Below are positions 48,272 to 58,836 of a stretch of 64,000 nt of DNA, one piece after another. Positions within the stretch are counted from its first letter, which is position 1. Each line of letters begins with the position of its first letter. The stretch is from Pseudomonas subflava. GTDB taxonomy: Bacteria; Pseudomonadota; Gammaproteobacteria; Pseudomonadales; Pseudomonadaceae. The stretch spans positions 248,001 to 312,000 of the forward strand of contig NZ_JAMXBF010000009.1 of the NCBI RefSeq assembly GCF_023823685.1, written 5' to 3'. Under the pieces are notes generated by a model. The model searched no databases, had not been told where the DNA came from, and was given only the letters and a program-made list of their open reading frames with translations. The position numbers and the translations under genes are program-made.

Positions 48272-49387
48272 TCACAGCCACAGGTTGAACAGGCGCGCGC
48301 CGGGCGCCTCCTCGACCAGGCGCGGCCCGTCGGGCGTCACCGCCATGCTGCGGCCGTCGCTGCCCAGGTTCCACAGCTGGCCGCGCATGAACACCGTCAT
48401 GCCGGCCGCTGCCGGGGTCTGCGGCAACTGCGCCGGCAACGAGTGGCGCAACCAGGCCTCGCCCTCGCTGAGCTGGCTGGCGCGGCTGCGCAGGTCGCTC
48501 GGCGTGCCCGGCCATACGCCGTTCCAGTGACTGTCGCCGTGCAGGAAGGCCGGCACCGCCAGCAGCTCGACCTGCTGTGCGACCAGCGCCGCGTAGCTCT
48601 CCGGGCGCCAGCTGTCGGTGCCGATCAGCACGCCCAGGCGCCCGGCCGGGGTGGTCACCACCTGCAGGGCCTGGTCGGCGGCCGCGGCGGTGAAGCTGTC
48701 CTCGTCGCGGTGCGGCAGCACCTTGCGCTGCGGTTGGCCGAGCGGTATCCCGTCGTTGCCGAACACCAGGCTGACGTTGTACAGCGGCCCGTCGCCGACC
48801 AGCAGCACGCCTTCCTCGACGCGCGGGTCCGGCAGCACGATCGAGCCGGCGACGATGGTCACGCCGTAGGTCTCGGCCAGGCCGCCGAACAGGCTCTGGT
48901 AGTCGGCGGCCATCTGTTCGGCCTTCATGCGCAGCAGCGCATCGCTGAAGCGCGACGTGCCCTGGTTGGCCAGCAGCGCGCCGATCAGCTCCAGCGGATG
49001 GCTGAGACCTAGCCACACACGCGCCTCGGCCAGGTCGCGGGCTGCGAACACCTCGCGCTTCTCGCCGACCGCCACCAGCCAGGTGCCGATGTGCTCGGGC
49101 AGCACGACCACGGTCTTCGCGTTGAGCAGGCCCTGGCGCTGCGCTCCGTCGAGATAGGCCGCGAGCTTGCGGTGCAGATGCAGCGCGCTGCGGTAGTCGG
49201 CGTTGTACAGCTCTGGCTGGATGCCCAGCAGGTTGCCACGACCGCGGTCGTCGCCCTGGCTGAAGGCCAGCGAGCTGCGCAGGTCGCTGAGAAAGAAACT
49301 GGCGGGCCGCCACTGGATCCAGGCGGCATAGGCGATCAGGGCGGCGGCGAGCAGCAGCAACAGGCCGCGACGAAGCAGGGTGAGCAT
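48272..49387 (-). CDS. Membrane-anchored nitrilase-superfamily (CN hydrolase) protein lacking the catalytic cysteine
   Basis: 371 residues. An N-terminal transmembrane helix (about residues 8-24) anchors a nitrilase-fold domain facing the periplasm. Of the Glu-Lys-Cys triad, Glu98 (LPEHIGTW) and Lys222 (QRKVLPH) are visible, but the segment that should read I-C-x-D is LIGTDSWRPE, with Gly256 at the cysteine position. If the alignment is right, amide hydrolysis by the usual route is not possible. First gene of the operon with the AraC regulator; the start is ATG 49387. Confidence 0.8.
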   Translation of the reverse strand: MLTLLRRGLLLLLAAALIAYAAWIQWRPASFFLSDLRSSLAFSQGDDRGRGNLLGIQPELYNADYRSALHLHRKLAAYLDGAQRQGLLNAKTVVVLPEHIGTWLVAVGEKREVFAARDLAEARVWLGLSHPLELIGALLANQGTSRFSDALLRMKAEQMAADYQSLFGGLAETYGVTIVAGSIVLPDPRVEEGVLLVGDGPLYNVSLVFGNDGIPLGQPQRKVLPHRDEDSFTAAAADQALQVVTTPAGRLGVLIGTDSWRPESYAALVAQQVELLAVPAFLHGDSHWNGVWPGTPSDLRSRASQLSEGEAWLRHSLPAQLPQTPAAAGMTVFMRGQLWNLGSDGRSMAVTPDGPRLVEEAPGARLFNLWL

Positions 49388-49393
49388 GGATGA

Positions 49394-51622
<2,229 letters not shown>

Positions 51623-51625
51623 CCG

Positions 51626-51652
51626 AAACGCCCCGCCTCGCGCGGGGCGTTT
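51626..51652 (+). terminator. Hairpin terminator after fadH
   Basis: An 11-base-pair stem AAACGCCCCGC / GCGGGGCGTTT with a five-base loop. The T-run is short (TTTGCT), so termination may be incomplete. Confidence 0.7.
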
Positions 51653-51684
51653 GCTATCCGGCTCATAACAACAAGGAGAAGCCC

Positions 51685-52116
51685 ATGTCCCTCGACGCCC
51701 AGCTGCACCCCGCCGCCGCGGCCAGCCTGCAGCGCTGGCACCAGTTCATCGCCGCCCAGGACCTGAGCCGCTTGCCCGAGCTGCTGCACCCCGAGGCGGT
51801 GTTCCGCTCGCCCATGGCGCATACCCCGTACCCGGGCGCGGCAAAGGTCAATCTGATCCTCAATACCGTGCTGCAGGTGTTCCAGGACTTCGCCTACCAC
51901 CGCGAACTGGCGACGGCCGACGGCCTCAGCGTGGTGCTGGAGTTTTCCGCTAAGGTCGGCGAGCGCGAGCTCAAGGGAATCGACATGATCCGCTTCGACG
52001 AGGCGGGCAAGATCGTCGAGTTCGAGGTGATGGTCCGCCCGATGAGCGGCCTGGCTGCCCTCGGCGAGGAGATGGGCCGGCGCCTGGCGCCCTATCTGGC
52101 TGCCAAGCCGGCCTGA
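51685..52116 (+). CDS. SnoaL/NTF2-like domain protein
   Basis: 143 residues of the NTF2-like fold: helix RWHQFIAAQDLSRLPELLHPEAVFRSP then beta strands with IDMIRFDEAGKIVEFEVMVRP. Such proteins are small ligand-binding or isomerase-type enzymes; the specific role is unknown. It follows fadH by 62 bases across a weak terminator, so a link with fatty acid catabolism is possible. ATG has the ribosome binding site aaggag. Confidence 0.82.
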   Translation: MSLDAQLHPAAAASLQRWHQFIAAQDLSRLPELLHPEAVFRSPMAHTPYPGAAKVNLILNTVLQVFQDFAYHRELATADGLSVVLEFSAKVGERELKGIDMIRFDEAGKIVEFEVMVRPMSGLAALGEEMGRRLAPYLAAKPA

Positions 52117-52141
52117 TTCGCCCAACCCGTCACAGTTTCAC

Positions 52142-52174
52142 CCGGCCGCCATCCCGTACCCGGATGGCGGCCGG
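52142..52174. repeat. Perfect 13-bp hairpin between the SnoaL and coiled-coil genes
   Basis: CCGGCCGCCATCC (52142-52154) pairs with GGATGGCGGCCGG (52162-52174). It is flanked on both sides by near-identical direct repeats CAACCCGTCACA and CAACCCAGTCACA. No T-run. The rest of the 206-base gap has no gene. Confidence 0.55.
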
Positions 52175-52322
52175 ATGCCTGCCAACCCAGTCACATTGCC
52201 CGCGTTCCGTTTTCCCCTAGACTTGCCCCAAACAAGGGATTGCGCCTGCCCTGCAGGCTATGCACGTGCGCGGACCACCGCAGCACGCCGATCGTGATCC
52301 TAGAAGGCCTTGAGGGAAATCC

Positions 52323-53687
52323 ATGAGCATGCAGAACAAAGCGCAGATGGTCGAAGCGGTGCTGTTCTTCAATGAGCGCGGCGTCTGCAAGGAGATGCTG
52401 TTTCCCGAGTTCGAGGCGCTGCTCGACAACGTGGTGAACATGCCCGAGTTCGCCGATCAGCAGGTTCGCCTGGCCTACGTGCTGATCAACCCGCGGCTGC
52501 TGGTGCGCGCCGTGGTGTTCTTCTATCTGGATTTCGACGAGCAGGGCGGCGCCGACAAGGGCTGGAACCTGCCGCTGCGCCATCTCGCCGACAATGCCGG
52601 CCGCGGCCCGGACCTCGGCGCCGGGCCGATCCGCCTGGCCTGCCGCAGCCAGTGCCCGGTGTCCTGGCACCAGATGCACCTGTGGGACCCGAGCCTGGCG
52701 CCGGGCAAGAACGACCTGGTGCTGGTGCGCGATGCGGTCAAGCGCAACGCGCTCGGTCTGCTGGTCGAAGAGGACGCCCCTGTGGTCCTGGCCGAGCGCC
52801 TGCAGGTGGCCGCCGAGGACAAGTGGCAGGCCCCCGATCCCGCGCGCCAGGAGGCCGACAAGCAGGCCGAGCAGAAGGAACAGGAACACCGGCTGAAGAC
52901 CGCCCAGCTGATCAAGCAGCAACGCCTGCGCATCAGCACCCTGGGCAAGCAGCACGAGGAAGATCTCGCCCGCCTCAAGCTGGCCACCGAAGAGCGCCAG
53001 CGTTCGCTGCACACCGAGATCCACAACCTGCACCAGGCGCTGCGCCAGCAGGAGGAACTGAACAACAGCCTCAAGGCGCAGCTCGGCGCCCAGGCCGACA
53101 GCATGCAGCAGACCCGCGAGGATCTGTCCCGCCAGCTGCGCGATCTGGAGCGCCATGGCCGTACCGAGGCCGACATCCTTCGTGCGCAGTTCGATTCCGA
53201 GCTGCAGGCGCGGGTCGCCGCGGCCGTGGCCGAGTCCCGCGAACAGGTGGCGGTCCGCGATGTCGAGCTGGCCTACCGCGCCGAGCAGGAAACCCAGCTG
53301 CAGCAGGAGCTGGAGCGCCTGAAGCGCGAGCGCGACGACCTGGCCAGCCAGGGCGGCGAGCAGATTCTCGAGCGTCTGGCCAAGCTGGGCGTGGTGTTCG
53401 TGGTGTATCACCCGGGCGCCGGTCACCTGACCATTCCGCTGCAGGACATCGCCCGCTACCAGAACAATCCCATGGGCTACGCCGCCGGCAAGTGCTTCGT
53501 CTCCGAGGAGCAGTACCGCCAGTGGCTGGCTCATTACCAGCAGCCCGCCTGCGAGGCCTGCCTGCCGTCCGGCGAGCGTTGCGCCATGCCGATCGACCGG
53601 GTGGAAACGCCCAGCCGCTTCGTGGTCGGCGAATCCAACTGCTGCGCCCGGCACAAGGCCGGCGCGCGCCTGCGCACCGTCAGCTGA
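52323..53687 (+). CDS. Coiled-coil protein of unknown function with a Cys-rich C-terminus
   Basis: 454 residues. An N-terminal globular domain (about 1-170, MQNKAQMVEAVLFFNERGV), a long charged coiled coil (about 170-355, heptad-like Glu/Gln/Arg/Leu), then a small C-terminal domain with a cysteine/histidine cluster (CEACLPSGERCAMP ... SNCCARHK, about 409-445) that may bind a metal. No signal peptide or membrane segment. The ATG follows a gaggg ribosome binding site. I do not recognise the family; a conserved Pseudomonas protein at this position is likely. Confidence 0.8.
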   Translation: MSMQNKAQMVEAVLFFNERGVCKEMLFPEFEALLDNVVNMPEFADQQVRLAYVLINPRLLVRAVVFFYLDFDEQGGADKGWNLPLRHLADNAGRGPDLGAGPIRLACRSQCPVSWHQMHLWDPSLAPGKNDLVLVRDAVKRNALGLLVEEDAPVVLAERLQVAAEDKWQAPDPARQEADKQAEQKEQEHRLKTAQLIKQQRLRISTLGKQHEEDLARLKLATEERQRSLHTEIHNLHQALRQQEELNNSLKAQLGAQADSMQQTREDLSRQLRDLERHGRTEADILRAQFDSELQARVAAAVAESREQVAVRDVELAYRAEQETQLQQELERLKRERDDLASQGGEQILERLAKLGVVFVVYHPGAGHLTIPLQDIARYQNNPMGYAAGKCFVSEEQYRQWLAHYQQPACEACLPSGERCAMPIDRVETPSRFVVGESNCCARHKAGARLRTVS

Positions 53688-53750
53688 GGCCCGTGGTCCG
53701 GGTATGATGCGCCGGCGCCGCCGTGGCGCCGCGACCGGACCCGCTTCGCC

Positions 53751-54704
53751 ATGCCGTTCACCGTTCCGCACTGGGCTCCCGGTGCGCCCCTGCAACCGCT
53801 TTCGTTCGACTGGCTGACGCGCGCCGGTATCGAACTCGCCGTGCTGCGCCTCGATCTGCTCGACCCGCTGCTGTCGGGCAACAAGTGGTTCAAGCTGAAG
53901 CCGCACATCGAGGCGGCCGCGGCGGCTGGTGCCGACGGCCTGATCAGCCTGGGCGGCGCGCACTCCAATCATCTGCACGCCCTGGCGGCCGCGGGGCGGC
54001 GTTTCGGCTTCGCCACCGCCGGCCTGCTGCGCGGCGAGCCGCAGGACACGCCGACGGTGCGCGACCTGCAGGCTTTCGGCATGCAGCTGCATTGGCTCGG
54101 CTATGGCGGCTACCGCAAGCGCCACGAGGCGGATTTCTGGCTGCCCTGGCGTGCGCGTTATCCGCGGCTGTTACCGGTGGGCGAGGGCGGCGGCGGGCTG
54201 CCGGCGGCGCGGTCCTGTGCGGGCATCGTCGAGCTGGCCAGGCAGCAGCTGGCCGCGTTGGGCTGGGACGACTATCACGGCTGGTGGCTGGCCGCCGGCA
54301 CCGGCGCCACCGCCGCCGGCCTGGTGCTGGGCGAGCGCGGCGCACGGATGGTGCATGTCGCCACGGCGGTGCCGCCCGGACATGGGGTGGAAGCGGCGTT
54401 GCCGGCGATCCTGGCCGAGGCCGGGATGGCTGATACGGGGTATCGTCTACGGGATGCCAGCCGCGGCAGTTTCGGCAGGCTGGATGCGCGGCTGGCGAGC
54501 TTTATTCGCGAGTGCGAGCACGCTTCGCAACTGCCGCTGGAACCGCTTTACACCGGCAAGGCATTGCTGGCATTGCGCGACGAGGTGGAGGCCGGTTACT
54601 TTGCTCCGGGTACGCGTCTGCTGTTTCTCCACACCGGGGGACTGCAGGGGCGCCGGGCCATGGCCCAACGCCTGGAAGCGCTGGCAGCAGTACGCCAAGA
54701 ATAA
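53751..54704 (+). CDS. PLP-dependent D-cysteine desulfhydrase / ACC deaminase-like protein
   Basis: 317 residues of the tryptophan-synthase-beta PLP fold. Lys45 in LSGNKWFKLKPH is the PLP-binding lysine, followed by SLGGAHSNHLHALAAAG (substrate carboxylate loop) and AAGTGATAAGLVLG (phosphate loop). The family covers D-cysteine desulfhydrase and 1-aminocyclopropane-1-carboxylate deaminase; the sequence does not allow a secure choice. It is 16 bases upstream of the cyclic-nucleotide/rhodanese gene. Confidence 0.88.
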   Translation: MPFTVPHWAPGAPLQPLSFDWLTRAGIELAVLRLDLLDPLLSGNKWFKLKPHIEAAAAAGADGLISLGGAHSNHLHALAAAGRRFGFATAGLLRGEPQDTPTVRDLQAFGMQLHWLGYGGYRKRHEADFWLPWRARYPRLLPVGEGGGGLPAARSCAGIVELARQQLAALGWDDYHGWWLAAGTGATAAGLVLGERGARMVHVATAVPPGHGVEAALPAILAEAGMADTGYRLRDASRGSFGRLDARLASFIRECEHASQLPLEPLYTGKALLALRDEVEAGYFAPGTRLLFLHTGGLQGRRAMAQRLEALAAVRQE

Positions 54705-54720
54705 CGAAGGACAGGTGTCG

Positions 54721-55830
54721 ATGACCGAGCCGCTGAATCCCGACCAGCTGCGCAGCTTCACTCCGCTCAATGTGCTGTCCGAACAGCAGTGGCGCGAGCT
54801 GCGCGGCCAACTGGTGCCGCAGCACCTGCTGGCCGGGCAGCTGTTGTTCCGCCAGGGCGACCACGCCCGCACCACCTACTACCTGTTATCCGGCGAGCTG
54901 CTGTTGCGCGACGCCGAGGGTAACGAAGAGCGTCTGCAGGCCGGCAGCGAAGCCAGCTGCCATCCTCTATCCCCGACCCTGCCGCGCCTGCACGAGGCCC
55001 GCGCGCTGAGCGATGCCAGCGTGCTGGCGCTGGATTCGGCCAACCTGAGCCGCCTGCTGACCTGGCGCCTGGCCTACCAGGACCTGCTGCTCGACCTGGG
55101 CGGCAGCGGCGAAGACGTCGAGTGGCTGGAACGCCTGCTGGAAAATCCGCTGTTCACCAAGGTGCCGCCGGCCAACGTGCGCGCCATGCTCGACCGCCTG
55201 CGGCCGATCGATCTGCCCGCCGGCAGCCGGGTGCTGGTGGAGGGCGAGACCGGCGATTGCTGTTACTTCCTCAAGAGCGGTCGCGCCGAGGTGTTCCGCG
55301 GCGGCGCCAACGCACGCCAGGTATTGGCCGAGCTGGAAGTGGGGGCCTGCTTCGGCGAGGAGGCGCTGCTCTCCGACCAGCCGCGCAACGCCACCGTCAC
55401 CCTGATCGAACCGGGCGTGGTGCTGCGCCTGGATCGCCAGGACTTCTTCGCCCTGCTCAAGGCGCCGGTGGTGGACGAGGTGTCGTTCGGCGAGGCGGCG
55501 CGCCTGCTCTCGACCGGCGCCCAGTGGCTGGACGTGCGCCTGCAGGCCGAATACGAACTGGGTCACGCCCAGCAGGCGCTGAACATGCCGCTGCACCTGT
55601 TGCGCCTCAAGGTGCGACTGCTGGACAAGGACCGGACCTATCTGTGCTATTGCGACAGCGGCAAGCGCAGCGCCTCGGCGGTGTTCCTGCTGTCGCAGCT
55701 GGGCTTTTCCGCCTATGCACTGCGCGACGGATTGGACGCGCTGCCGGCGGTCCAGCGCGGCGCGCTGCTGTGCGAGAACGGGCCGGGTTACCTGGCCCGT
55801 TCCGGTGGGCGCACCGAGCGCAGTCACTAG
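54721..55830 (+). CDS. Two cyclic-nucleotide-binding domains fused to a rhodanese domain
   Basis: 369 residues. Two cNMP-binding-type domains (about 15-115 and 138-250; LPAGSRVLVEGETGDCCYFL and ACFGEEALLSDQPRNATVT) precede a rhodanese domain (about 255-350). The rhodanese active-site loop CDSGKRS has the catalytic Cys, so sulphur transfer is possible. No HTH, so this is not a Crp-type regulator. Inferred role: a cyclic-nucleotide-controlled sulphurtransferase. ATG has the ribosome binding site gaaggaca. Confidence 0.9.
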   Translation: MTEPLNPDQLRSFTPLNVLSEQQWRELRGQLVPQHLLAGQLLFRQGDHARTTYYLLSGELLLRDAEGNEERLQAGSEASCHPLSPTLPRLHEARALSDASVLALDSANLSRLLTWRLAYQDLLLDLGGSGEDVEWLERLLENPLFTKVPPANVRAMLDRLRPIDLPAGSRVLVEGETGDCCYFLKSGRAEVFRGGANARQVLAELEVGACFGEEALLSDQPRNATVTLIEPGVVLRLDRQDFFALLKAPVVDEVSFGEAARLLSTGAQWLDVRLQAEYELGHAQQALNMPLHLLRLKVRLLDKDRTYLCYCDSGKRSASAVFLLSQLGFSAYALRDGLDALPAVQRGALLCENGPGYLARSGGRTERSH

Positions 55831-55890
55831 GTTCCTGGCGCGGCAGAAATCGCCTGCAGCGAGCGCTTTCTCTTCTGTGAGGCATGGCCG

Positions 55891-55953
55891 CTAGGGCGCG
55901 CGCCTAACGAAGGTGGTTGCCCGAATATTCCCGTTGCGCATGGCGCACCCTAC
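55891..55953. repeat. GTAGGG-type palindromic repeat at the end of the DUF1853 gene
   Basis: A 63-base element with imperfect inverted termini CTAGGGCGCG (55891-55900) and CGCACCCTAC (55944-55953), with the palindrome GAATATTC at 55923-55930. It belongs with the leuD-leuB repeat by its terminal TAGGG motif. The stop codon (TAG) of the DUF1853 gene is made by the repeat's terminus. The rest of the 119-base gap to the rhodanese gene holds no gene. Confidence 0.6.
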
Positions 55954-56888
55954 GGCGTCGCGTTTGCTGATGCGGGCCAGGCGTCGTTGACCAAGAACAG
56001 CCGCTCGCGCTCGTGCCAGTCGCCATCCTCGCCAGGCTCGAGGCATACCAGCAGCTGCGCCGGGGCAAACGCGTCCAGCCGATCCAGCCAGTCGGTGAGT
56101 TGCGCGGGCGACCAGCATTCTTCCCCGGGCAGCCGCGCCGGCGCCAGCCAGGCCTGGCGTTGCAGGGGTTGCCAGTGCTGGTGTTCGGCGGCCAAACGAG
56201 GCCAGTCGCGGCGGTGCAGCCAGGTCCCGCGCAGATGGTGGTCATTGCTGCCACTCGGCGCCGCGCACCCTTCATTCCCGGGGTAGAAGAGATAGCCACC
56301 GAGCCAGGCGGCGGCGCGGGGTATTTCGTCGGTCAGCCCGGCAAGCGCCAGGCGCGTGGCCGGACTGGCGGACAGCGGTAGCTGATGACGCGCAAAGTGT
56401 TCCAGCTTGAGCCCCAGGCGATCCTCGCTGGCCGGCCCCAGCCAGTGGTGCACATCGTCGCCGGGGAGCCGTTCCGGGCCCAGGTACAGCTTGATCGCCA
56501 GCTCCGGGTGATGCACCCCTTCGGCATCGCGTAGCAGCAGGTCCAGCTCGCCCAGGGTGAGGCCGCCCTGGCGCACCGGCAGGTTGGCCGCCAGCAGCTC
56601 GACGTCCGGCGCGGCGGAGAGGGCGAATTGCCAGAGCCGCTCGTAGTAGCGACCCAGGCGACTGGAGCCGTTGGCCAGGTATTCCTGCAACGCGGCGGGA
56701 TCGGCCTCCTGGCGCAACAGCCAGTCGACCAGTCTCTCCGGCTCGCTCAGCCAGGCGCTGGCGGCCAGCGGATGGCGCAGCGGCAGACTCCGGCCGTCGA
56801 GCAGGGCGGGGGAAAGCAGGGTCCAGGCCAGGTCGCGTACCCGCGGCTGGCGCAGGCGCGCCAGCACATTGTCGAGGGGCGTTCGCAT
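55950..56888 (-). CDS. DUF1853 family protein
   Basis: 312 residues of a conserved proteobacterial family without known function, related by several features to a nuclease-like fold: LYLGPE and GELDLLL segments (residues about 115-145, TLGELDLLLRDAEG ... HPELAIKLYLG) give an acidic D-L-L / E-x-K pattern seen in PD-(D/E)XK nucleases, which is only a suggestion. The start chosen is ATG at 56888, just before the divergent nadK promoter. Its stop lies in a repeat element, so the last residues may be repeat-derived. Confidence 0.85.
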   Translation of the reverse strand: MRTPLDNVLARLRQPRVRDLAWTLLSPALLDGRSLPLRHPLAASAWLSEPERLVDWLLRQEADPAALQEYLANGSSRLGRYYERLWQFALSAAPDVELLAANLPVRQGGLTLGELDLLLRDAEGVHHPELAIKLYLGPERLPGDDVHHWLGPASEDRLGLKLEHFARHQLPLSASPATRLALAGLTDEIPRAAAWLGGYLFYPGNEGCAAPSGSNDHHLRGTWLHRRDWPRLAAEHQHWQPLQRQAWLAPARLPGEECWSPAQLTDWLDRLDAFAPAQLLVCLEPGEDGDWHERERLFLVNDAWPASANATP

Positions 56889-56972
56889 CGGCCGAGCATA
56901 GCCGACGCGGTTTGCTGCGGTTGGCGCCTTTCGCCCATAATCCGGGCAATTGTCCCCGTCGCAGAGCGCCCC

Positions 56973-57860
56973 ATGGAGCAATTCCGCAATATCGGCATCA
57001 TCGGCCGCCTGGGCAGCGCCCAGGTGCTCGATACCATTCGCCGCCTGAAGAGCTTCCTGCTCGAGCGTCATCTGCACGTGATCCTCGAGGACACCATTGC
57101 CGAGGTCCTGCCCGGCCACGGCCTGCAGACCTGCTCGCGGAAGATCCTCGGCGAGGTCTGCGACCTGGTGGTGGTGGTCGGCGGCGACGGCAGCATGCTC
57201 GGTGCCGCCCGTGCCCTGGCGCGCCACAAGATCCCGGTGCTCGGCATCAATCGCGGCAGCCTAGGCTTTCTCACCGACATCAAGCCGGACGAGCTGGAAG
57301 TGAAGGTCGCCGAGGTGCTGGAGGGCCGCTTCCTCGAGGAGAGCCGCTTCCTGCTGGAGGCCGAGGTACGCCGCCACGGCGAGGCCATCGGCCAGGGTGA
57401 CGCGCTCAACGACGTGGTGCTGCACCCGGGCAAGTCGACCAAGATGATCGAGTTCGAGCTGTTCATCGACGGCCACTTCGTCTGCAGCCAGAAGGCCGAC
57501 GGCCTGATCATCGCCACGCCCACCGGCTCCACCGCCTACTCGCTGTCCGCCGGCGGGCCGATCATGCACCCCAAGCTGGACGCCATCGTCATCGTGCCGA
57601 TGTACCCGCACACCCTGTCCAGTCGCCCGATCGTGGTGGACGGCAACAGCGAGCTGAAGATCGTGGTGGCCGACGACCTGCCGATCTACCCGCTGGTATC
57701 CTGCGACGGCCAGAACCACTTCACCTGCGCCCCCGGCGACACCATCACTGTGGCCAAGAAGCCGCAGAAGCTGCGCCTGATCCACCCGCTCGACCACAAC
57801 TACTACGAGGCCTGCCGCACCAAGCTCGGCTGGGGCGGCCGCCAGTGGAGCCACGACTGA
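56973..57860 (+). CDS. nadK: NAD kinase
   Basis: ATP-dependent phosphorylation of NAD to NADP in the cytoplasm. 295 residues. The signature GGDGSMLGAARAL begins at residue 70, with GINRGSLGFLTD, NDVVLHPG and the glycine-rich ATPTGSTAYSLSAGGPI. A likely promoter is TTGCTG (56912-56917), an 18-base spacer and CATAAT (56936-56941), in the 84-base space shared with DUF1853. The metallophosphatase gene starts one base after its stop. Confidence 0.97.
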   Translation: MEQFRNIGIIGRLGSAQVLDTIRRLKSFLLERHLHVILEDTIAEVLPGHGLQTCSRKILGEVCDLVVVVGGDGSMLGAARALARHKIPVLGINRGSLGFLTDIKPDELEVKVAEVLEGRFLEESRFLLEAEVRRHGEAIGQGDALNDVVLHPGKSTKMIEFELFIDGHFVCSQKADGLIIATPTGSTAYSLSAGGPIMHPKLDAIVIVPMYPHTLSSRPIVVDGNSELKIVVADDLPIYPLVSCDGQNHFTCAPGDTITVAKKPQKLRLIHPLDHNYYEACRTKLGWGGRQWSHD

Positions 57861-57861
57861 G

Positions 57862-58836
57862 ATGCTCCTCGATAGCGGGCGCGGCTACGATCTGATCGGC
57901 GACGTGCACGGCTGCGGGCGCAGCCTGGCGCGCCTGCTTGAACAGATGGGCTACCGCCGCGAGGGTGGGGTCTGGCGTCACCCGCGGCGCATGGTGCTGT
58001 TCCTCGGCGACATCATCGACCGCGGCCCGCGCATCCGCGAGGCGCTGCACCTGGTGCACGACATGGTCGAGGCCGGCCAGGCCCTGTGCATCATGGGCAA
58101 CCACGAGTACAACGCGCTCGGCTGGTACACCGAGGCGCCGGCCGACAGCGAGCGGCGCCACGTACGCGAGCACACGCCGCGCCACGAACGCCTGTTGCAG
58201 CAGACCTTTCGCCAGTTCGAAAACCACCCGAGCGACTGGCATGACTTTCTCGACTGGTTCCAGCAGCTGCCGCTGTTCGTCGACGCCGGGCGCTTCCGCC
58301 TGGTCCACGCCTGCTGGGACCACGGCCTGATCGGCGCGCTGCGGGGCGACTACCCGGACGGCCGCATCGACCGCGACTTCGTGATGGCCTCGGCGGTGCC
58401 CGGCAGCTTCGCCAACCGCGTGTTCGAGCGCCTGCTGCGCGGCACCGATATGCGCCTGCCGCAGGGCCTGACGCTGACCAGCGAGGAGGGTTTCACTCGC
58501 GCGTATTTCCGCACCAAGTTCTGGGAGGACGACCCGCAGACCTACGGCGACGTGGTGTTCCAGCCCGACGCCTTGCCCGATGACGTGGCCAGCCTGCCGC
58601 TGACCGCCACCGACAAGGGCCGCCTGCTGCAGTACGGCCTGGACGAACCCATGCTGTTCGTCGGCCATTACTGGCGTCGCGGCCGCCCCGCGCCGATCCG
58701 TCCCAACCTCGCCTGCCTGGACTACAGCGCGGTGATGTACGGCAAGCTGGTGGCTTACCGCCTGGATGACGAGACGCAGATCGACCCGGGCAAGTTCGTC
58801 TGGGTCGAGGTGGAGCGTCCGGAGGCGCCGCAATGA
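57862..58836 (+). CDS. Calcineurin-like metallophosphatase
   Basis: 324 residues. The dinuclear metal site is intact: GDVHG (Asp14, His16), GDIIDRG (Asp50, Asp53-Arg54), GNHE (Asn80-His81-Glu82), then His residues in LVHACWD and FVGHYW. This is the phosphoprotein phosphatase / Ap4A-hydrolase-like branch; the substrate is not known. It is one base after nadK and overlaps the rhomboid gene by four bases, so nadK-phosphatase-rhomboid are coupled. Confidence 0.9.
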   Translation: MLLDSGRGYDLIGDVHGCGRSLARLLEQMGYRREGGVWRHPRRMVLFLGDIIDRGPRIREALHLVHDMVEAGQALCIMGNHEYNALGWYTEAPADSERRHVREHTPRHERLLQQTFRQFENHPSDWHDFLDWFQQLPLFVDAGRFRLVHACWDHGLIGALRGDYPDGRIDRDFVMASAVPGSFANRVFERLLRGTDMRLPQGLTLTSEEGFTRAYFRTKFWEDDPQTYGDVVFQPDALPDDVASLPLTATDKGRLLQYGLDEPMLFVGHYWRRGRPAPIRPNLACLDYSAVMYGKLVAYRLDDETQIDPGKFVWVEVERPEAPQ

